NCBI GenBank assembly: GCA_024362935.1
Contig: JANCRA010000025.1
Span: 14,100,936-14,164,935, forward strand
Source of the DNA: Setophaga petechia
Taxonomy: Eukaryota > Chordata > Aves > Passeriformes > Parulidae
Reading direction: 5' to 3'
DNA: 64,000 nt
Positions 22,472-36,488 of this stretch are shown here, one piece after another. Made by a program: the position numbers and the translations under genes. The stretch's first letter is position 1. Each line of letters starts with the position of its first letter. The notes beneath the pieces were generated by a model, which saw only the letters and a program-made list of their open reading frames with translations, had not been told where the DNA came from and searched no databases.

Positions 22472-24904
22472 AGCAGCCATCAAATGTCAATGTTACTTTG
22501 ACACAATGCCTCAACATTCTCTCTTACTATCCTAGGGTATTCCCAAGCCCTAAGGAAGTTTGAATTATTCAGCTGTACTATGAAGCCATTACATCTTGAG
22601 TTTTCTGATGTTTCCCATTTGATCCATAACACATTCTGCTAAATATAAAAGGCCTGAACTCAAAGAGGATGGGATAATAAGAAAAACAAAGTCTACTCAT
22701 AAGCAAGATACCCAGTATCCATGGACAGCATTCAAAATGTGCTCAAACCTCAAAAGAGCCCTCCTGAAATTGTTCTGTAATGCACATGTACCAATCCTAG
22801 CAGTAAATACTAACCATGTTTTCCAGAAGATGCACTCTACTGAGTCAAAGCTCTTGGGAATTGTAAATGCAAACTGGCTTTTGCTGGACCTGATCAATAA
22901 AACTGTCCTTAAATTGACAAGAACCAACATTCTCAAGATCTCTGCTACCATGTCAGGCTCCATCCTCACACCATCAGCCTAGAAATTCTCCCCAGCAAAT
23001 TTGGGACCTAAACAGAAAAATGGGGGAATTAAGCTGTACAGACAGAAAGGTGTTTAATCAAAAAACCATCTGGTGCAGAAGTACCCAGTAGAGTTATCAA
23101 AGAACTACTTCTAGTGCTGGCCAAGACATTTTACAGCATGAATTCAGCAGCACATGAAATAAAAATCAGTGAGATGTTGATATCTACTGGTGCCTTAAGC
23201 AATGAAGAGCAGAAAGCCCCCCTCAAACCACTCTAATGTGTATAGAAACAGCTGACAGCTAAAATACTCAAGGGATTCTGAAACAGCCCAGAAACAAACA
23301 CATGAAGGTGCAAATCCTCCTCTAACATTCCACTACGTCCAGCTAGAATTAAGTTCTCCATTCTCAGATACTGTCTGTAAATGTGGAAGCTTGTTCTCTT
23401 CATAACAGTGAAAATTAATAGGACTGATTATTGAATGAAATTGAAAACTCACACATTTGTCTTATGAATGTTGCAATGTTCTGCCCCACTCCCCCCCATT
23501 ATTTTAATTAAAACAGACTTCTGGAATTCCCAAAACAGACTCTGACAAAACAGTTGCTTACTGCATCAGTAGGGCTGAGTTCAGAACCAGCTGGCAATTG
23601 CATTGATCTGACCTTTCCCTGGTTTTAGTGGAAGCAACCAGAAGTGAATATAATTAGCCAGTTTAAGATCAAGGTCATCTGTAATTTATCCTTATGTCTT
23701 GGAAACAATTAGAAATTCATCTAACATAAAAAATTCATCTAAAACATAACAGTATAAGTTATGTTTGAGGAACAGTGTTCCCCATATGCAGATGCATGAA
23801 GTAGCAGCACTATGTAATGAAGGTTAGGAGTTCAGTATGTGGTTTAACAATACAGAAAAGTTGCCTTCCTTACAGCAGAGGTACAGAATCATCCAGGAGT
23901 GTGGCTATTTTTGACTCCTGGAAAGTGGCCAGTGTTGTCACTGGTGGGTGGAGAAGAGAATCAGGGGAAAGGAGGTATTAGGTCACCTAATCCAAGCCCC
24001 AGGGAACACTGCTAAGCTCAATATTCCTTATTACATCTCTTCTGGCAGGAAAATCTTTATGTTTGTACAGAATTCACTTTTACTGCTGCCCAAACAGGTT
24101 TCCAGTCCTAGAGATACAATATAAGTTATGTAGGGATTTTTAGCCTGTTAATCACTCAGGAACATTGCTAAGTCAGTAACCTATTACCAATCATGCTCCA
24201 TTTTCCTGGTATCATCCAGGATGTCAGAGCTCTCCCTGGTATTTAGATCAGCTCTATCATATGTTGCCTGGCCTCATTTCCATTCTCTGAAAGAAGCTGA
24301 GTGTGGGAAGGCTGAAGAGGATAAAATAACATTACTTTGCTGGCATAAATTTTGTTCTGGAAGCTATTCAAGGTACAGTACCTCAAAGAACCACCTGGGT
24401 TCTTGATGAGGCATTGGCAGGGAGAAAAAAGAAAAGAAAAGGCCACACTAGATTTTAGAACCACTATGACCTTGGTTAATGAGGTTTCCCACTTTTTGAG
24501 TGAAGCATTCTCTTTATTTTTACTAAATAACTTAGAAATTAATATTTAAGACTGATTGCCCAGTTATGATCCAAACAGTGACCCCTTTTATGTTGTTCCA
24601 AAGAAAGCCTCTGCTATCTTATCTGCTATATAACACTTGGTATAATTTTTTCATTGTGGCATCGACCTCTTGCCACTTGTCTGTAGCACAAGTACAATCT
24701 GCAATCCCTCTGCAATCTCCCACTTCACTGTGAGGATCAGACAGGTGATCCCCAAAGTGCAAATCACACCAAGCCAAATCAAAACTGTTTCCACCTAAAA
24801 GTAGGAGTGGAATCTTCACTGGCAAAGTGCTGCAAGCTCAAATCACAGAAGGCAAAGGCAGGGACCAGGAGGATGAAGAAGTGCCCGATGCAGGAGAAGG
24901 TTTG

Positions 24905-25528
24905 GAGAAGGACTCATGAAGCTCAACATGACCTGTCAATGTGCACTCACACCCCAAAAAGCCAAACATGTCCTGAGCTGCATCCAAAGCACAGTGGGCT
25001 GCAGGGCAAGTGAGGGGATTCTGCCCCTCTGCTCTGGTGAGGCCCCACCTGAGTTCTGCCTCCAGCCCTGGAGGTCCCAGTGCAAGGAGGAGGTGGATGT
25101 GCTGGAGCAAGCTCAGAGATGCCACAAAGATGATTAGAGGGATGAAACACTTCTGCCATGAGGAAAGGCTGAGAGAGTTGAGGTTGTTCAGCCTGGAGAA
25201 GTCTCTGTGGAGGCCTTGGTCAGTACCTAAGGGGGTCAGCAAGAGCTCTGAGGATGGAGGTTTTACAAGGGCATGGAGACAATGGAGAATGGCTTTAAAC
25301 TGAAAGAGGGTAGGTTTAGATTGGAGATCAGGAAGAAATTCTTTACTGTGAGGGAGCACTGGAACAGATTGCCCAAATGTGGATGCCCCATCCCTGGAGG
25401 TATTCAAGGTCAGGCTGGATAGGACTTTCAGCCACTTGGTCTAGTAAAAAGTGTCCTTGTCAAGGGGTTGAAACTGAACAATCTTTAAGGTCCCTTCCAA
25501 CCCAAACCATTCTATGATACATTTTCTG
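24905..25528 (+). mobile_element. CR1 LINE, 5'-truncated 3' end
   Basis: About 620 bases match the 3' end of avian CR1 as I recall it. The recognisable phrases are GATTCTGCCCCTCTGCTCTG, AGAGATGCCACAAAGATGAT, GAGAGAGTTGAGGTTGTTCA, GGCTTTAAACTGAAAGAGGG, AGGAAGAAATTCTTTACTGT and TTTAAGGTCCCTTCCAACCC, ending in CCATTCTATGATAC. It is antisense to MICAL3 and has many substitutions and indels, so it is old and non-coding. The long open stretch on its minus strand (24838-25407) is a by-product. Confidence 0.93.
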
Positions 25529-26639
25529 AATCTTTCAGTACAAATTTTGCTTATTTTTTATAGAAACTGGTACTTCTAGTTCCACATGGGACAATGGACA
25601 ATATTTTGATCATTTAAGAACAGCCCATCAGAAACCTGAAATTTTATCATGCGTAATAAAAGTGTGAGATGTAATGCTTTCAGGCTCCTGTTCAATTTGT
25701 GATCAGATTCAAACCACCACCTGTGAACAGCTATCTTCTTTCTCTTTACTGAATTAATAACCACTCTGTCTCTTCTGAGGCAATGTCCTAGAGATTTCCA
25801 TAATCACTGGATCTCAGAATCCATTTACATACTAAGCATGGCTTTACCTAATTTCTACCCTTTGTGTCAAGATTATCAGGTGCTGCAAAGGGAACAGGTT
25901 GAAATCTTAGGCAGGCAAACATAGTGGGGAATACTTGTCGTAAGTAAAAGATCCACATACTCCAAAAAGGTTCAACATCTGCTCCCTCATTCTGTTGCAT
26001 ACTTTTCTCTTATCTACACTTATGCCATATACTCCTGTGTAAATTTTACAAAGCAATTGAATATTCCAAGCAATCCAGAGCTTCACAACTTAGTGGAAAT
26101 TTTTCCCAAAACTAGGAAAGTTCTTGTAATTATATATGTAGATAGTTATATTAAAAATCTGGCACAGTTTCAGGAAGCAAGCTTCCAAAAGACTTATTAC
26201 TGATTAAAAATAGTTTACACATCAGTTCTGATGTGTTTTCACATCATCCTGGAAGTATTCAAAACATCTCTTGGGTAAAAAAAATCCTATTTTTAAACAC
26301 TTCTACCCTCAAGCCATCAGATAATCGTCTATAACAGCAGAAAGGAGGATTATGAAATTTTCCTAAAAAGCAAACACAGCCTTCTGGGATGACAGCAAAC
26401 ATGAGAAATGTCAGACTAAACATACATTTTTGAGAGCAGATGTAAGCAACTAAACAGGGCACAGAAGTGCCATCTCATCCTTAAAGAGCATCTGCCCAGT
26501 TTTGTTCAGAAAGCTCAAGCTAAACTCTACATTGTAAGGATCAGCTCAGCAACTAATCCAACTTCCTTCATAAATACACATCAAAAACAGGAGAACAGCT
26601 TTGATGTTGACTCTGGATTATCTGCAACTTCCTTGAGAT

Positions 26640-26745
26640 TATTGCTATTTGTTTTGGTTATGTAGCTTTTTGTTCTGTTATTTTTGGTTTAGGTGATGTT
26701 TTGGTTTGAGGTTTTTTGTTTGTTTTTGTTTGGTTGATTTTTTAA
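26640..26745. repeat. G/T-rich low-complexity tract
   Basis: The plus strand consists of runs such as TTTTGGTTTGAGGTTTTTTG and TTTGTTTTTGTTTGGTTG with almost no C. It is a simple G/T tract of about 100 bases, similar in style to the one at 61360-61476. Confidence 0.75.
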
Positions 26746-29700
26746 ATTTGGTTTTCTCCCCTTACTTCTTGCATTTTAAGGTACATCATCAACTACATAT
26801 CTTAATAAATCACACTGCTGACCACAAGCAGGTGGTAAAACTATAACTTCCTTGTTTTAATTTGTATTCATTTTTATTCACTCATGATTTTAGAAGTACC
26901 TTCTTAACACTTTATTTCATCCCTGTTACAGAAACCATGACACTAGAGAAGAACCACAGGCACAGAAACAGCAACTGTGAGGTATCTGTGTAGACTTAAA
27001 AGAGAATTGAGGTGAGGGTTGTCTCTCCAACCACTACTGCTACTCCAAGTTTTAGCTGAAAACATGGCTCCCTATATTGGTACAGTAAGTCTGATTTCTA
27101 CTCTGATGGGGGCAATCTCTAGAATGCACCTCTTTTCATCTTTTTTTTTTTTTCTTAATTCATGAAGCAAACATTTGATTTCTGGAGAGCACATATGCAC
27201 CTGCAGAGTTAACAGAACAGTGGAGGCTGCTGGAGTGGTACATCAAAATGACATTTCTAGCCCATGCACCAGCATATGAAGTTTTACACTGAATGCTCAT
27301 GGCTGCTCCCCAGAACTGAAGGCCCATCTCAACCTCAAAACTGGCACTGCTTAACACAGCAATGAAAAACTACAGGCAATTTCAAAGGCATAAAGCAACT
27401 ACCTCCCACCAAAGAAGGAAATTTTACATAGATCAGAAAATAGATCAGAACTGGTTTGTGGTTGTAGTTCTGTGACCCTGCCATTTAAATGTAATCTACT
27501 CTGGCCAAATATCATTCACAATTGAACTTTCAAAAATCATCAGCTCTACCAAGCTTTTAGCTGCAGATGGTGGAGTAGGAAGCAGGAGAAGCATGTGAGG
27601 AAAAAACAAAGAACAAGTCCCTAATGTAGACCAACTCACTGCAATTTTGAGACCAGGAAAATGCAGCTCAGAACAAAGATCCAGGTCTGTTTGTCATGTG
27701 AGAACATCACAGAATAGGCTCTTAAGGGTCTTGAGGAAGGCAGGTCACCTCCTTGTGTGCAGTCCTCAGAAAAGACAACAGTCCAGCTAGAACATGATAC
27801 ACAGGATTTGGCTACAAAGTATTAACTAATTTTCTGTCTTTTCATCCCACCAAAACATCCCACCACACAGCAGATCTACACCAAGCAGAGGAACCAAAGC
27901 CTGTCAAGACTCTTGTCACACTATGGGTCCCTGCTCTCCCATGGGTGTGACTGCCTTGGTCACAGAGCATGACAAACACCTCCAGCCTGCAGCAAGCCAC
28001 ACAAAACAACCTCCTCAGGACACCAAACTCTGTGAAGCCACAACGCTGAGAGCACATTATCTATCCAAACTCAGCTTTGCCAAGGCAGCAGAATATCTAG
28101 CAAGGAGGTGCTCAGCAGGTCGTGCTGTCTGTGCAATGTGTGCCCTGCACTCCGAGCAAACCACAACATAACAGCAAAATTTAAAATAAACACCACAATA
28201 CAGAAAGAGCCTGAAAAGCAGTACTTGGCAGTGACAGATGGCACATGCCACAGAGCTCTCCAAATGGCTGCTGTATTTGAGCTTCCTAGAGCTATTCATT
28301 CCACTGTCCCCCAATTCTGTATCCCCTGCAGCATCCCTCACCTGGAACCAGTGGAGGGACAAGGGGGAGGACAAAGAAAAACTCAGAAACCTGAAGTTTG
28401 TTTGGAATTTATTCCCTTGAAGATTTCACACAGTTGAACAAAAAAATATCTCCATTTCACAGCAACAGGGAAACCACATGTTACATAATTCAGAGACACA
28501 CACACCCAAAACAAAAACAGGTTAAAAACAACCGCATAAATCAAAGTTTTCAAAGGGACTATACAGCGGAGACATGAAGCCTTTCTGAGCACTAAATCAT
28601 CTCACTTGAACATTATCTGTCACTGAGCTTGTTTTATGCACAGCCCCCTCCTTTTCTCTGAGGGAAGCAGCCTCAAAATAGTATTACTCAGATTCCACTT
28701 GTCAAAAAAACAGACATTTTAATTCTGCAATTAAAAAAAAATAATCCAACTCTTTCACACAAACTTAATACTATTTTTCTAAGACACATAAACATTCAAT
28801 GAAGCTCTTAAAGTGCCCAGAAAAATTCATATCACCCTTCAGAATATACACATACAAACAACAAATATTCCAGTGGCACAAGTCTACAGGTCTGAAAGCT
28901 AGAGAGAGAGAGGAGGAGTTGGGAGCCCAGTAACTCCCAAGAAAAAGTGTTCTTAGCAGGATCCAGCCATGAGTACAAACTCAGCACATTGTTGTTTTGC
29001 ATATACTTCTCAGTCATCAAAACATTTTTCAGAATTTTTCAGTGAAACTCCATCAGGTCAGCTGCATTTCCTACTCTTAAGAACAAATAACCTTCCCACC
29101 ACATCTTTTCCTTTCCATATTATCTGGGCTTCAAATTGCCAATCCTTTAGCATTCTCCTTTCCTTTATGTCAAAGCCACCCAAATCCTGATAAGAACACT
29201 GAAAAGGACCATGATGGACTGGGAACAGTCAAGCACTTATCCTAACAGATTCCTGGCTTGTTACTGAGAGATGATTCACTGGGCACTGAACCCTGGCTCT
29301 AGTCAGGCAACCTGTACACTCTCCTCAGCTTCCAAAAATACAGGGTCTGGTTCTTAAGTCTGCATTGGTAATGTTTCAGAGAGAAGTCAATCTTCCATCA
29401 GCTCTCTCTGCAGTCGTGTGATACCCCAAAAAAGGGTTCAGAATCTGTGCCATGTCCTGCTAGACACACTACCATGGCTCCTCCAAACAGAACAGGCAAC
29501 ACTCAAGGCACACTAGTAGAGGAAATAGCTTTCATCCTGGTTCGGTGGTACATCCTGAAATATAAATCTTTTCCTTTTTCTTTTTTATTTTTGGCAGGGA
29601 AAAGAGTGGGATATATTTGTAAACCTTCATTGGTTTAAAATGAAGGCACCTCAAACAGAATGTCATGTCACAGAATTTGTTTGCTGTTATCTTCCATAAT

Positions 29701-32700
29701 TTAATGTTTAAACTAGATCAAATTAAAACAAGAACAAAACCCAAAGGTGAGTAGCAATGAAAAGAAGTGACCAAGTAGAGGATTTCATCATGATGTTTGT
29801 TTGCACAGCAAACAAAGCAGTATTGCTTTGAGCTAAGCCATTTTCACAAGTAAGGCATGTTCAATGTATGCAGAACGGTGAAGAGGCAATGCTTCTGAAC
29901 AATAGAGGCAATGTTTATGAACAAGAAGCTTATTCCTAAACAGAAATATATATTTGTGTTTTGTCAGACACAAATTGAATTGTGTGCAAATAATATTGGA
30001 TGCATTCAAAAATACTTATACTTGTAGAGACGCTTAGGATCCTTTTCCAAACGTGGTTCAGATAATTTACTTTAAAGGACATGCCATTTAGAGGAAACAG
30101 CCACTCTTTCCCAGCTCTCCAAAAGGTCAGCAAAAGAACTTCCTCATGTATATTGCTTGCTATATACAACAGTACTTGTTTAAGGGTCTGCTGGAAGGGC
30201 TTTGCTCTGAATATTTCTCCCTGAAAACCATTAAGGCACATCCATAGGAGGATTTTAACTTTTCAGACTGCATACCTATTATCATAAACACTATGTATTT
30301 ATGTAATATTAAAGCACAAGTCCTACTACCTATAATTTGTATTGCATTTTAGTTTTTCATACTATTGCTTATGTTTGATTTCTTAATATTTCACAGGTCA
30401 AGTAACTAAAGCAAAAGATCTCATGGCTTGCCTTTTATTGCTGTACAAGTATGAGTTTCCCTAGGCAGTCTTTCCTTTATCAACTTCCTATTGCTGATAG
30501 GGACAGAAACACACTGTTGTGAAAACATGAGCCTGAAATGGGAAATATTTTACAACAAAACATTGCTGGCTAACATCACCCCAAGGAGCATATCATAAAG
30601 CTGATAAAGGGGTAAAGACTGTTCCAAGTCCATCTGTCAAGAAAGAGCTGAAAATTTGGAAACATTCTTACAGACCTTTAGAACAAACAGAAGAACAGCA
30701 TTTGCATTAAAAGCACATTAAAACCATATAAAGTACTGTAAATTATATTAAAAAAAATCCAAAACACAGCAGTTACAGATTATCAAAGGGAGAGACAGTT
30801 GAAAGGCAAAAGTTTTTTTTTCTGTTGTTTTTTTTTTCTTTGCAATAGCAGCATTTCGGCACAAAGGCAAATGCAGAAGATAGAGAAAAACAGGCAGACA
30901 AGGTACAGAGAAAGTTACAGAATCTACAACAAGCATGCCACAGTTCAGCAGGACCAAAAGCACAGGAAGAGCTGTCCCCAGCTTCCCTTTCCCAGAGAGA
31001 ATGGCAGCCACTGCTCAAAGCTTGTTGCCACTTCCCCCACTGAAGGGTTCCAGTTTGGCCAAAGCCTCCCCTGGCAGCAGCAGGGCAGAAGCCACACAGG
31101 CTCTGAGCAAACCCCTCACACAAAGGGTGATTCCAGCTGAGTGCTGAACAAACCTCACCCTGCTGATCACACACTGTGCCCTGCAACCACCACTCTACAA
31201 GGGACAGACAGAACTCACTCCATGCCAGCCAGCACTGTGGCCACCCAGGCAGGGACTGACATCTTTAGCAAGGTTAATCCGTGCCAAACAGGTTAGTGAC
31301 AGCACAAGAAAGGGCTTGTTGTGACCAATCTCACCTCATCTGACTAAACCTGCTGAAGGCTACTCTGTGGTTGAATATATTTTAAGCATTAAGCTGGTTT
31401 GGTGATATAGCAAAGGGGGCAGGGAATGTAGGGAGAAAATCCATGCAATTTGCATCCATTTGGGATTTCATGGCAGCTACTAAAAAGCAGGTCTTGCATG
31501 AGTCACCATAAAGCTCCCTGAAAAAAGCACTTTTGGTAGCTCAGGGCTGAATTTAACTCTCAGGTATAAAATTTTTAAATGGCAGCCTTTTTATATATTC
31601 CACAATGGATGTTACTGCTGTACACCTTCCCTTTGCCTTCTAAGCTATATTTGCATCTCCACCAAATATCAAACCTGAGCATGTTACACACTTTTCTGCT
31701 TTTACTTAATCCTTTTAGAGGCAACTAACACTCTACACACCAAGACCTACCGCACCATGAGGATTAGTTCAGACCTCAGGGCCTGAAATTGCTATTGCCA
31801 AATTCCATTTGGTGGTCTTGCCCTAAAGGGAGTAAAACACTTTCAGATGTATGACCTGTACTAGGGGAGTGACAGATGGATGAAGTGGAGGCTAGGAAAC
31901 AGATCCCTGCCTCTGTCTTCATCTCAGACAGGTTTTTGCTCAAGGTATTTGTCTAGGCTACAGTGAAAGCTTGCCAGAAGGAATATACACAAATAGTTTA
32001 AATTCAGGAGTTACACTGAGATGTAATCTTACAGACTCCTTTTGATTATTCAGGAATAATATCCTGCTCTTCCACTGTATAGGTAAACTTAGTAGTTCAA
32101 AAAGGTTTGTTTTTTGAGACCATAAATAACTGTAAAACCCACCACAGGTTTCCTGACCTAGTTGCCCAGCAGGAAGGGGAGCTGAAGGTAAGAACCTACA
32201 GGACATGACTGTTACTCTAACAGAGAACTGACCTGTCTTTAATGCCACTCTGGATTTTTTCTAAAGTACATTGCATTTTGCTTCCTCCTGCTTCTTAACC
32301 ATTGCTAAGTCAGTAGTTACAAGAGTTACTTAAATCATGCTGCACAAAGAAAACAAAACTCAGCCACTACTGGTATTTCTATAGCACAACAGAGGCACTG
32401 CTCACCTCTTCTAGCACTGAAGGCAGTTCTGCCATGCACACATGAGAATGCACCACAACACCCTGCCTGAAAGGTGACCCAGCTAAGCTGAGCATGTCCT
32501 AATGCACTCAGGGCACTGCAAGGGGCAAAGCTTTAAAAGGTCCAAAAGCTCTGAACATTATGCTACAGTTATACACTGCTCTAAAAAGCAGAAAGCAAAC
32601 AAAAGGAGCCCTAGATTTCAAGTTTTGCCATTAGACAAAATGGTGTCTGTTCCATCTTACCCCTCTGGAAGTACTACAGTGCTGCTACAGGATTGTGCCA

Positions 32701-34411
32701 CCACTACAGAAGGAGACATCTGAGTTGTAGCTGATTTTTGTCTGATTTATAGAAGTTTATCATAAACTATGCCGTATTAGTGCTCTACTTAGTGATCATT
32801 TAGGTGATACTTGCTGAATGTTCCTTTGTAAAAGCAATTAAATTTGATTTGTTGGAAGGACTAAACCAAAGGAGATTCTCTGCCAGCAGTTGCAGTGAGA
32901 AACTAATTGATAAATGTAATTCAAATCTCCTCCTTCCAATTATCATCACCTACAGCTTCACTCCACAAAACCGCTTATGCTTGCATCAGTTGCTCTGTGT
33001 ATCAATAAATATTTTTTCTATTCATCTTTAAGAATATGCTCCAAACTACAAAAAACCAAAGTTTTTTCACTTTCGGAGAAAGCATTTTTAAATCTATCCA
33101 GTTATGCAAAAAATGCTGCAGTTCACACATCTGTCCATAGAATTTTGCAAATATCATTCTTCCCTACCCTTTTCTCCCTTTGCCATATGGAAATTGCACA
33201 CACACAAAAGAGAAAATCTTGAAAGTAACTACACTCCAAAAATCAACACACTATGGATAAATTTCTGTCAGATTGCATTCAATTACAATCTTAGAAACAC
33301 TTGTATAATAATATAAAGTCAAAGAACACCATGATTTTTATCTGCTCCTGTGTTGTTAAGGCCTTCTCAACTGGCACTATGCAAACATTCTTTTCTCAAA
33401 GAATTGCTCTAAGTATGTTCCCTTTCTAAAAGCAGCTGATTTAGCTTATTCATAGTCTTTTGGAACAAGTACTAGAAATCAATATTTCTTCTTTTTTCTG
33501 ACATCACAAAATGAGCACTTGGGGGTTGGGCAAACGAGCATTTGTAGCACAGACACTTCTCTCATGTTAGAAGGAATTAGAATTTCAAGTTAAAAGGGAA
33601 AACTATGTCACAGTAAGACACACACATTCACCACCCCATTTCCAAAGCCACGACCAGGAGCAGCACAGATGCTGGCAGAGGGAAGAGCACCATGACCTGC
33701 CAGCACCACGAAATTCGAGGGGTTTAAGGAATCCAATCCCATTAGCTGTCAGACACCCAGAATTCCAAAGGAGACACAATCCAAAGATAATGGGATCTTT
33801 CCCATTCAAGTACCAGATTAAAGAGAAGCTTGGGAGAATGAGAAACCACACCCAGAATTCAGGAAAACACAGAAATCCAGTTTGTGAGTAATTCCAGTGC
33901 TTCATAAAAACTTTCAATTTCACTGACATTGAGCTGCATACATTACAGGGCTCTTTATCTGGGCTGACTCAGAGGATACCCTCAACTGAGCATCTGTGTT
34001 TTCCTGGCATTCTTTCAAACAATGTCCTTGAAAGAACTGAGAACATCTAGGCCCCAAAGCCACAGTGCAAAATAATATATTGAGATTTCCACGTAGCACA
34101 CAAAATTCACAAGGCACTGCAAAAACCAAACGAGTTACACAGCTCAAAGTTGGGCGACATTAACTCTCACTGGTCAGCAGGCTGCCCACAGAATTCCCCT
34201 AGGATCTGCCCGAGAACTTCTGACTGGACATAGAGAAAGGGAACCCCAAATGCCAGCAGCTGACACATGAAAAAGGAGTCCAGAGGGTTCTGGGCTACGT
34301 GGTGCCCAATGGAGGAGACTGTGCTGTGCAGGCGCTGGCTCAGCACCCTAACTCTGCCCACGAGGCCGAGCGAGAACTGCACCACCCTGCCAAAGAAGGA
34401 AGCGGAGCTAC

Positions 34412-34499
34412 CTGGGGCCCTCTCTGCTGAGGCGGGGAGGCTGCTGGCCCGTCCGTTCCCATCACTGGCCATGGTGTCCTGCACAGGTCCTTTGGTGTC
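34412..34499 (-). CDS. MICAL3: MICAL3 exon E18: post-LIM linker
   Basis: This 88-base exon enters at phase 0 and leaves at phase 1. The acceptor is CACCTTCTTCCAG and the donor is CCCCAG followed by GTAGCT. It encodes DTKGPVQDTMASDGNGRA, then SSLPASAERAP. Low complexity and Ser/Ala/Pro content suggest a disordered linker. It is less conserved than its neighbours but fits by phase and by the pattern K-G-P-x-Q-D...N-G-R-A...ER-x-P-G that I recall for MICAL3. Confidence 0.92.
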
Positions 34500-35601
34500 C
34501 TGGAAGAAGGTGGGGGAAGTTAAACTCAGGTTAAAGTAGGAATTACTGTGGGTACTGAACAGCTGAGCGAGGAATTCAGATGCCTCGCAACCATCCCATA
34601 AGGCGAGGTCTAAAAAACAAGCAGGCTCCTTCTCAATTTAAGGTTTTATTAAAGCTCTGAAAAACAAACTGGATAGCCAAGAAAGTCAAAGCTGTAAGAG
34701 CCCTGAAATGTGCTCCTCTGGGAAATAAAACAGGTACCATTTTTAGTCTTTATTTTTGGCAGGAAGTATGGCACATACTGGGATGGATCCGTTATCCTTC
34801 CAGAAAGGAGCTCCAGCTTGTGCTAATAAAACCTGAGAATCAGGCAAGAAGGCACCACTGCTGGCACAAAGGAAAATATAATTTAAGGGACAAGGGCAGC
34901 TTGCAGCATGCAAGCTTAACAGAACTTAAGAAACAGCATGTAGCTTGCTCAGAGTATGTGAAAATACTGAGAAGGGGTTTGAGGAGAAAAATGAGGTGCC
35001 TTGGATTAGAACAGCAAAAGCTGAGGGACAGCTGAGCCCATTCTGTATTACAGCATCTCTTCGTCCTATATTTACAGCACAAATACTTCTATTATGATAG
35101 TATAGGAAAGGGATATTCTGTCTTTTCATGCAGCTTCCTGTTAACACATAGCAGACCTTCAGAAATGAAGGTATGTGATCTTCATATCTTATGCAAGAGG
35201 GGTAGAACTTTGTGTTTCAAAGGAAATGCAAACAATTTGTTTCATCTTAAGTAAAAACATGGAGAAACAAAGCAAAACCAGAACTAGTAATATTATTCAT
35301 TTAGTCTCAGCATACACTGAGAAAGTATTTCAGCTGACAAGAAAAACAAATCAAAATTCTGTTTTGAACATGATTGCACATAATTTGATAATAAGTATCA
35401 TGAAAAGAGCACTAGTAAGTAGAGGAATTGCTTTTAAATAAGATTTAGTTGAACTGTAAGCTTTCATGATAGATAAAGCAAGTAAATGCACCCTGAACCT
35501 TTCTATTTTCTGAAAAAAACCCCAAACCATCACACATACTTTGTCAATGTTAAGAATCAAAATCTATTAACATGGCACGTTAGATGAAAATAATGAGTTA
35601 C
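34500..35601 (-). other. Intron between E17 and E18
   Basis: This is a 1.1-kb intron with no repeat or RNA gene that I recognise. Confidence 0.75.
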
Positions 35602-35690
35602 CTTTCCTGACAGAGGACCCACTGCTGGCCTCTTCCTCTGAGCATAACCAGAGACTCTGTAACAGTAGTGAGGTTTACAGTAGAATTTAC
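35602..35690 (-). CDS. MICAL3: MICAL3 exon E17: end of LIM domain
   Basis: This 89-base exon enters at phase 1 and leaves at phase 0. The acceptor is GTTTTATCTGCAG and the donor is GGAAAG followed by GTAACT. It encodes GKFYCKPHYCYRVSGYAQRK, then RPAVGPLSGK. FYCKPH supplies the last two zinc ligands (Cys and His) of the LIM domain started in E16. The basic AQRKRPA tail follows, as in other MICAL3 proteins. Confidence 0.96.
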
Positions 35691-36451
35691 CTGCAGATAA
35701 AACACAAACGATGGTCAGCAACAGCAACGCAGGAATTTAGCACAATATAAATATCCATCTCACTGCAACTTATTTTCTGCTGCCACTCCCATTGCGCTCT
35801 CTAATTTCTTCACTATATGCAGAGGCAAACACTGGCTGAAGTTTAAGCTCCAGCCCTGCTCTCTCCCCTTGTAACTAGGCTCTTTTCCATTGGGTGCCTG
35901 ACAGCCATTTAGTTTAAAATCCTATCAAACACCAAAGCAAAGCTGTGAGGCTTGTGTGGTATCACATGCTAACAATGCGGCAGTGTGTGAGGAACAAAGA
36001 AACCATCACATGAAAAGCTGGCAGAAGCACTTTTGGAAAAAGCAAGAATGAATACAACCAGCAGAGGAAAGTGGGAGAGGACAGTGTTAACTCCCAAAGA
36101 ACCATCTCTCAAAATGCACAGTGGCTACTTGTAGAAAGGACAATGACTCATTTTCACAAATAAGACCTTTTGTGATCCTGTGGGTTTTACTAACACCCCA
36201 GAAGTCTAGAGAGGTTTTTCACTGCTATCTGAGCACTGTCAGGAAGACAAAGCAGCATTAGCAATACCATCATGCAAATACTACTGGTACTAATAAAAGC
36301 AGCAAGCTGATGCCTCATAATTATCTTCCACTGTACTTTTGTCAGTGTATCCTGTGTGGCATACGCAGCCCACAGCACTCCCCACTGCTATCCCATTCCT
36401 AGAGCTTTGCCAATGCATTCCCAACACATATTCTAACCTCTGCCTCTAATT

Positions 36452-36488
36452 TCTCTGTGCTGGTATTTGCAAAATACCAGCACAGAGA
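36452..36488. repeat. Perfect 17-bp inverted repeat with 3-nt loop
   Basis: TCTCTGTGCTGGTATTT (36452-36468) is followed by GCA and then its exact reverse complement AAATACCAGCACAGAGA (36472-36488). The pairing is without mismatch. It is too short for a typical microRNA precursor, and no promoter-like context is visible. Confidence 0.95.

Larger units (their letters stand above)
15052..34411 (-). other. Large 19.4-kb intron between E18 and E19
   Basis: This is the longest intron in the window. It holds a nested pair of LTRs (21507-22471) and a CR1 LINE fragment (24905-25528), annotated separately. It also contains a poly-A/CAAA run near 18117-18172 and a G/T-rich run near 26640-26745. Long open stretches on both strands have no recognisable protein product, homologue or flanking splice pattern. 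The 15.9-16.7 kb part has the look of old decayed repeat, but I could not name a family. No RNA gene was recognised. Confidence 0.75.

Noticed and set aside
23880..24060. Possible decayed CR1 fragment
   Set aside because: Only vague similarity (AGAATCATCCAGGAG and nearby phrases), and no tail or ordered set of CR1 phrases.
24838..25407. 189-codon open stretch on the minus strand
   Set aside because: It lies almost entirely on the antisense of a CR1 3' end, and its translation has no resemblance to a known protein.
36452..36488. MicroRNA precursor
   Set aside because: A 17-bp stem with a 3-nt loop is too short for Drosha/Dicer processing.
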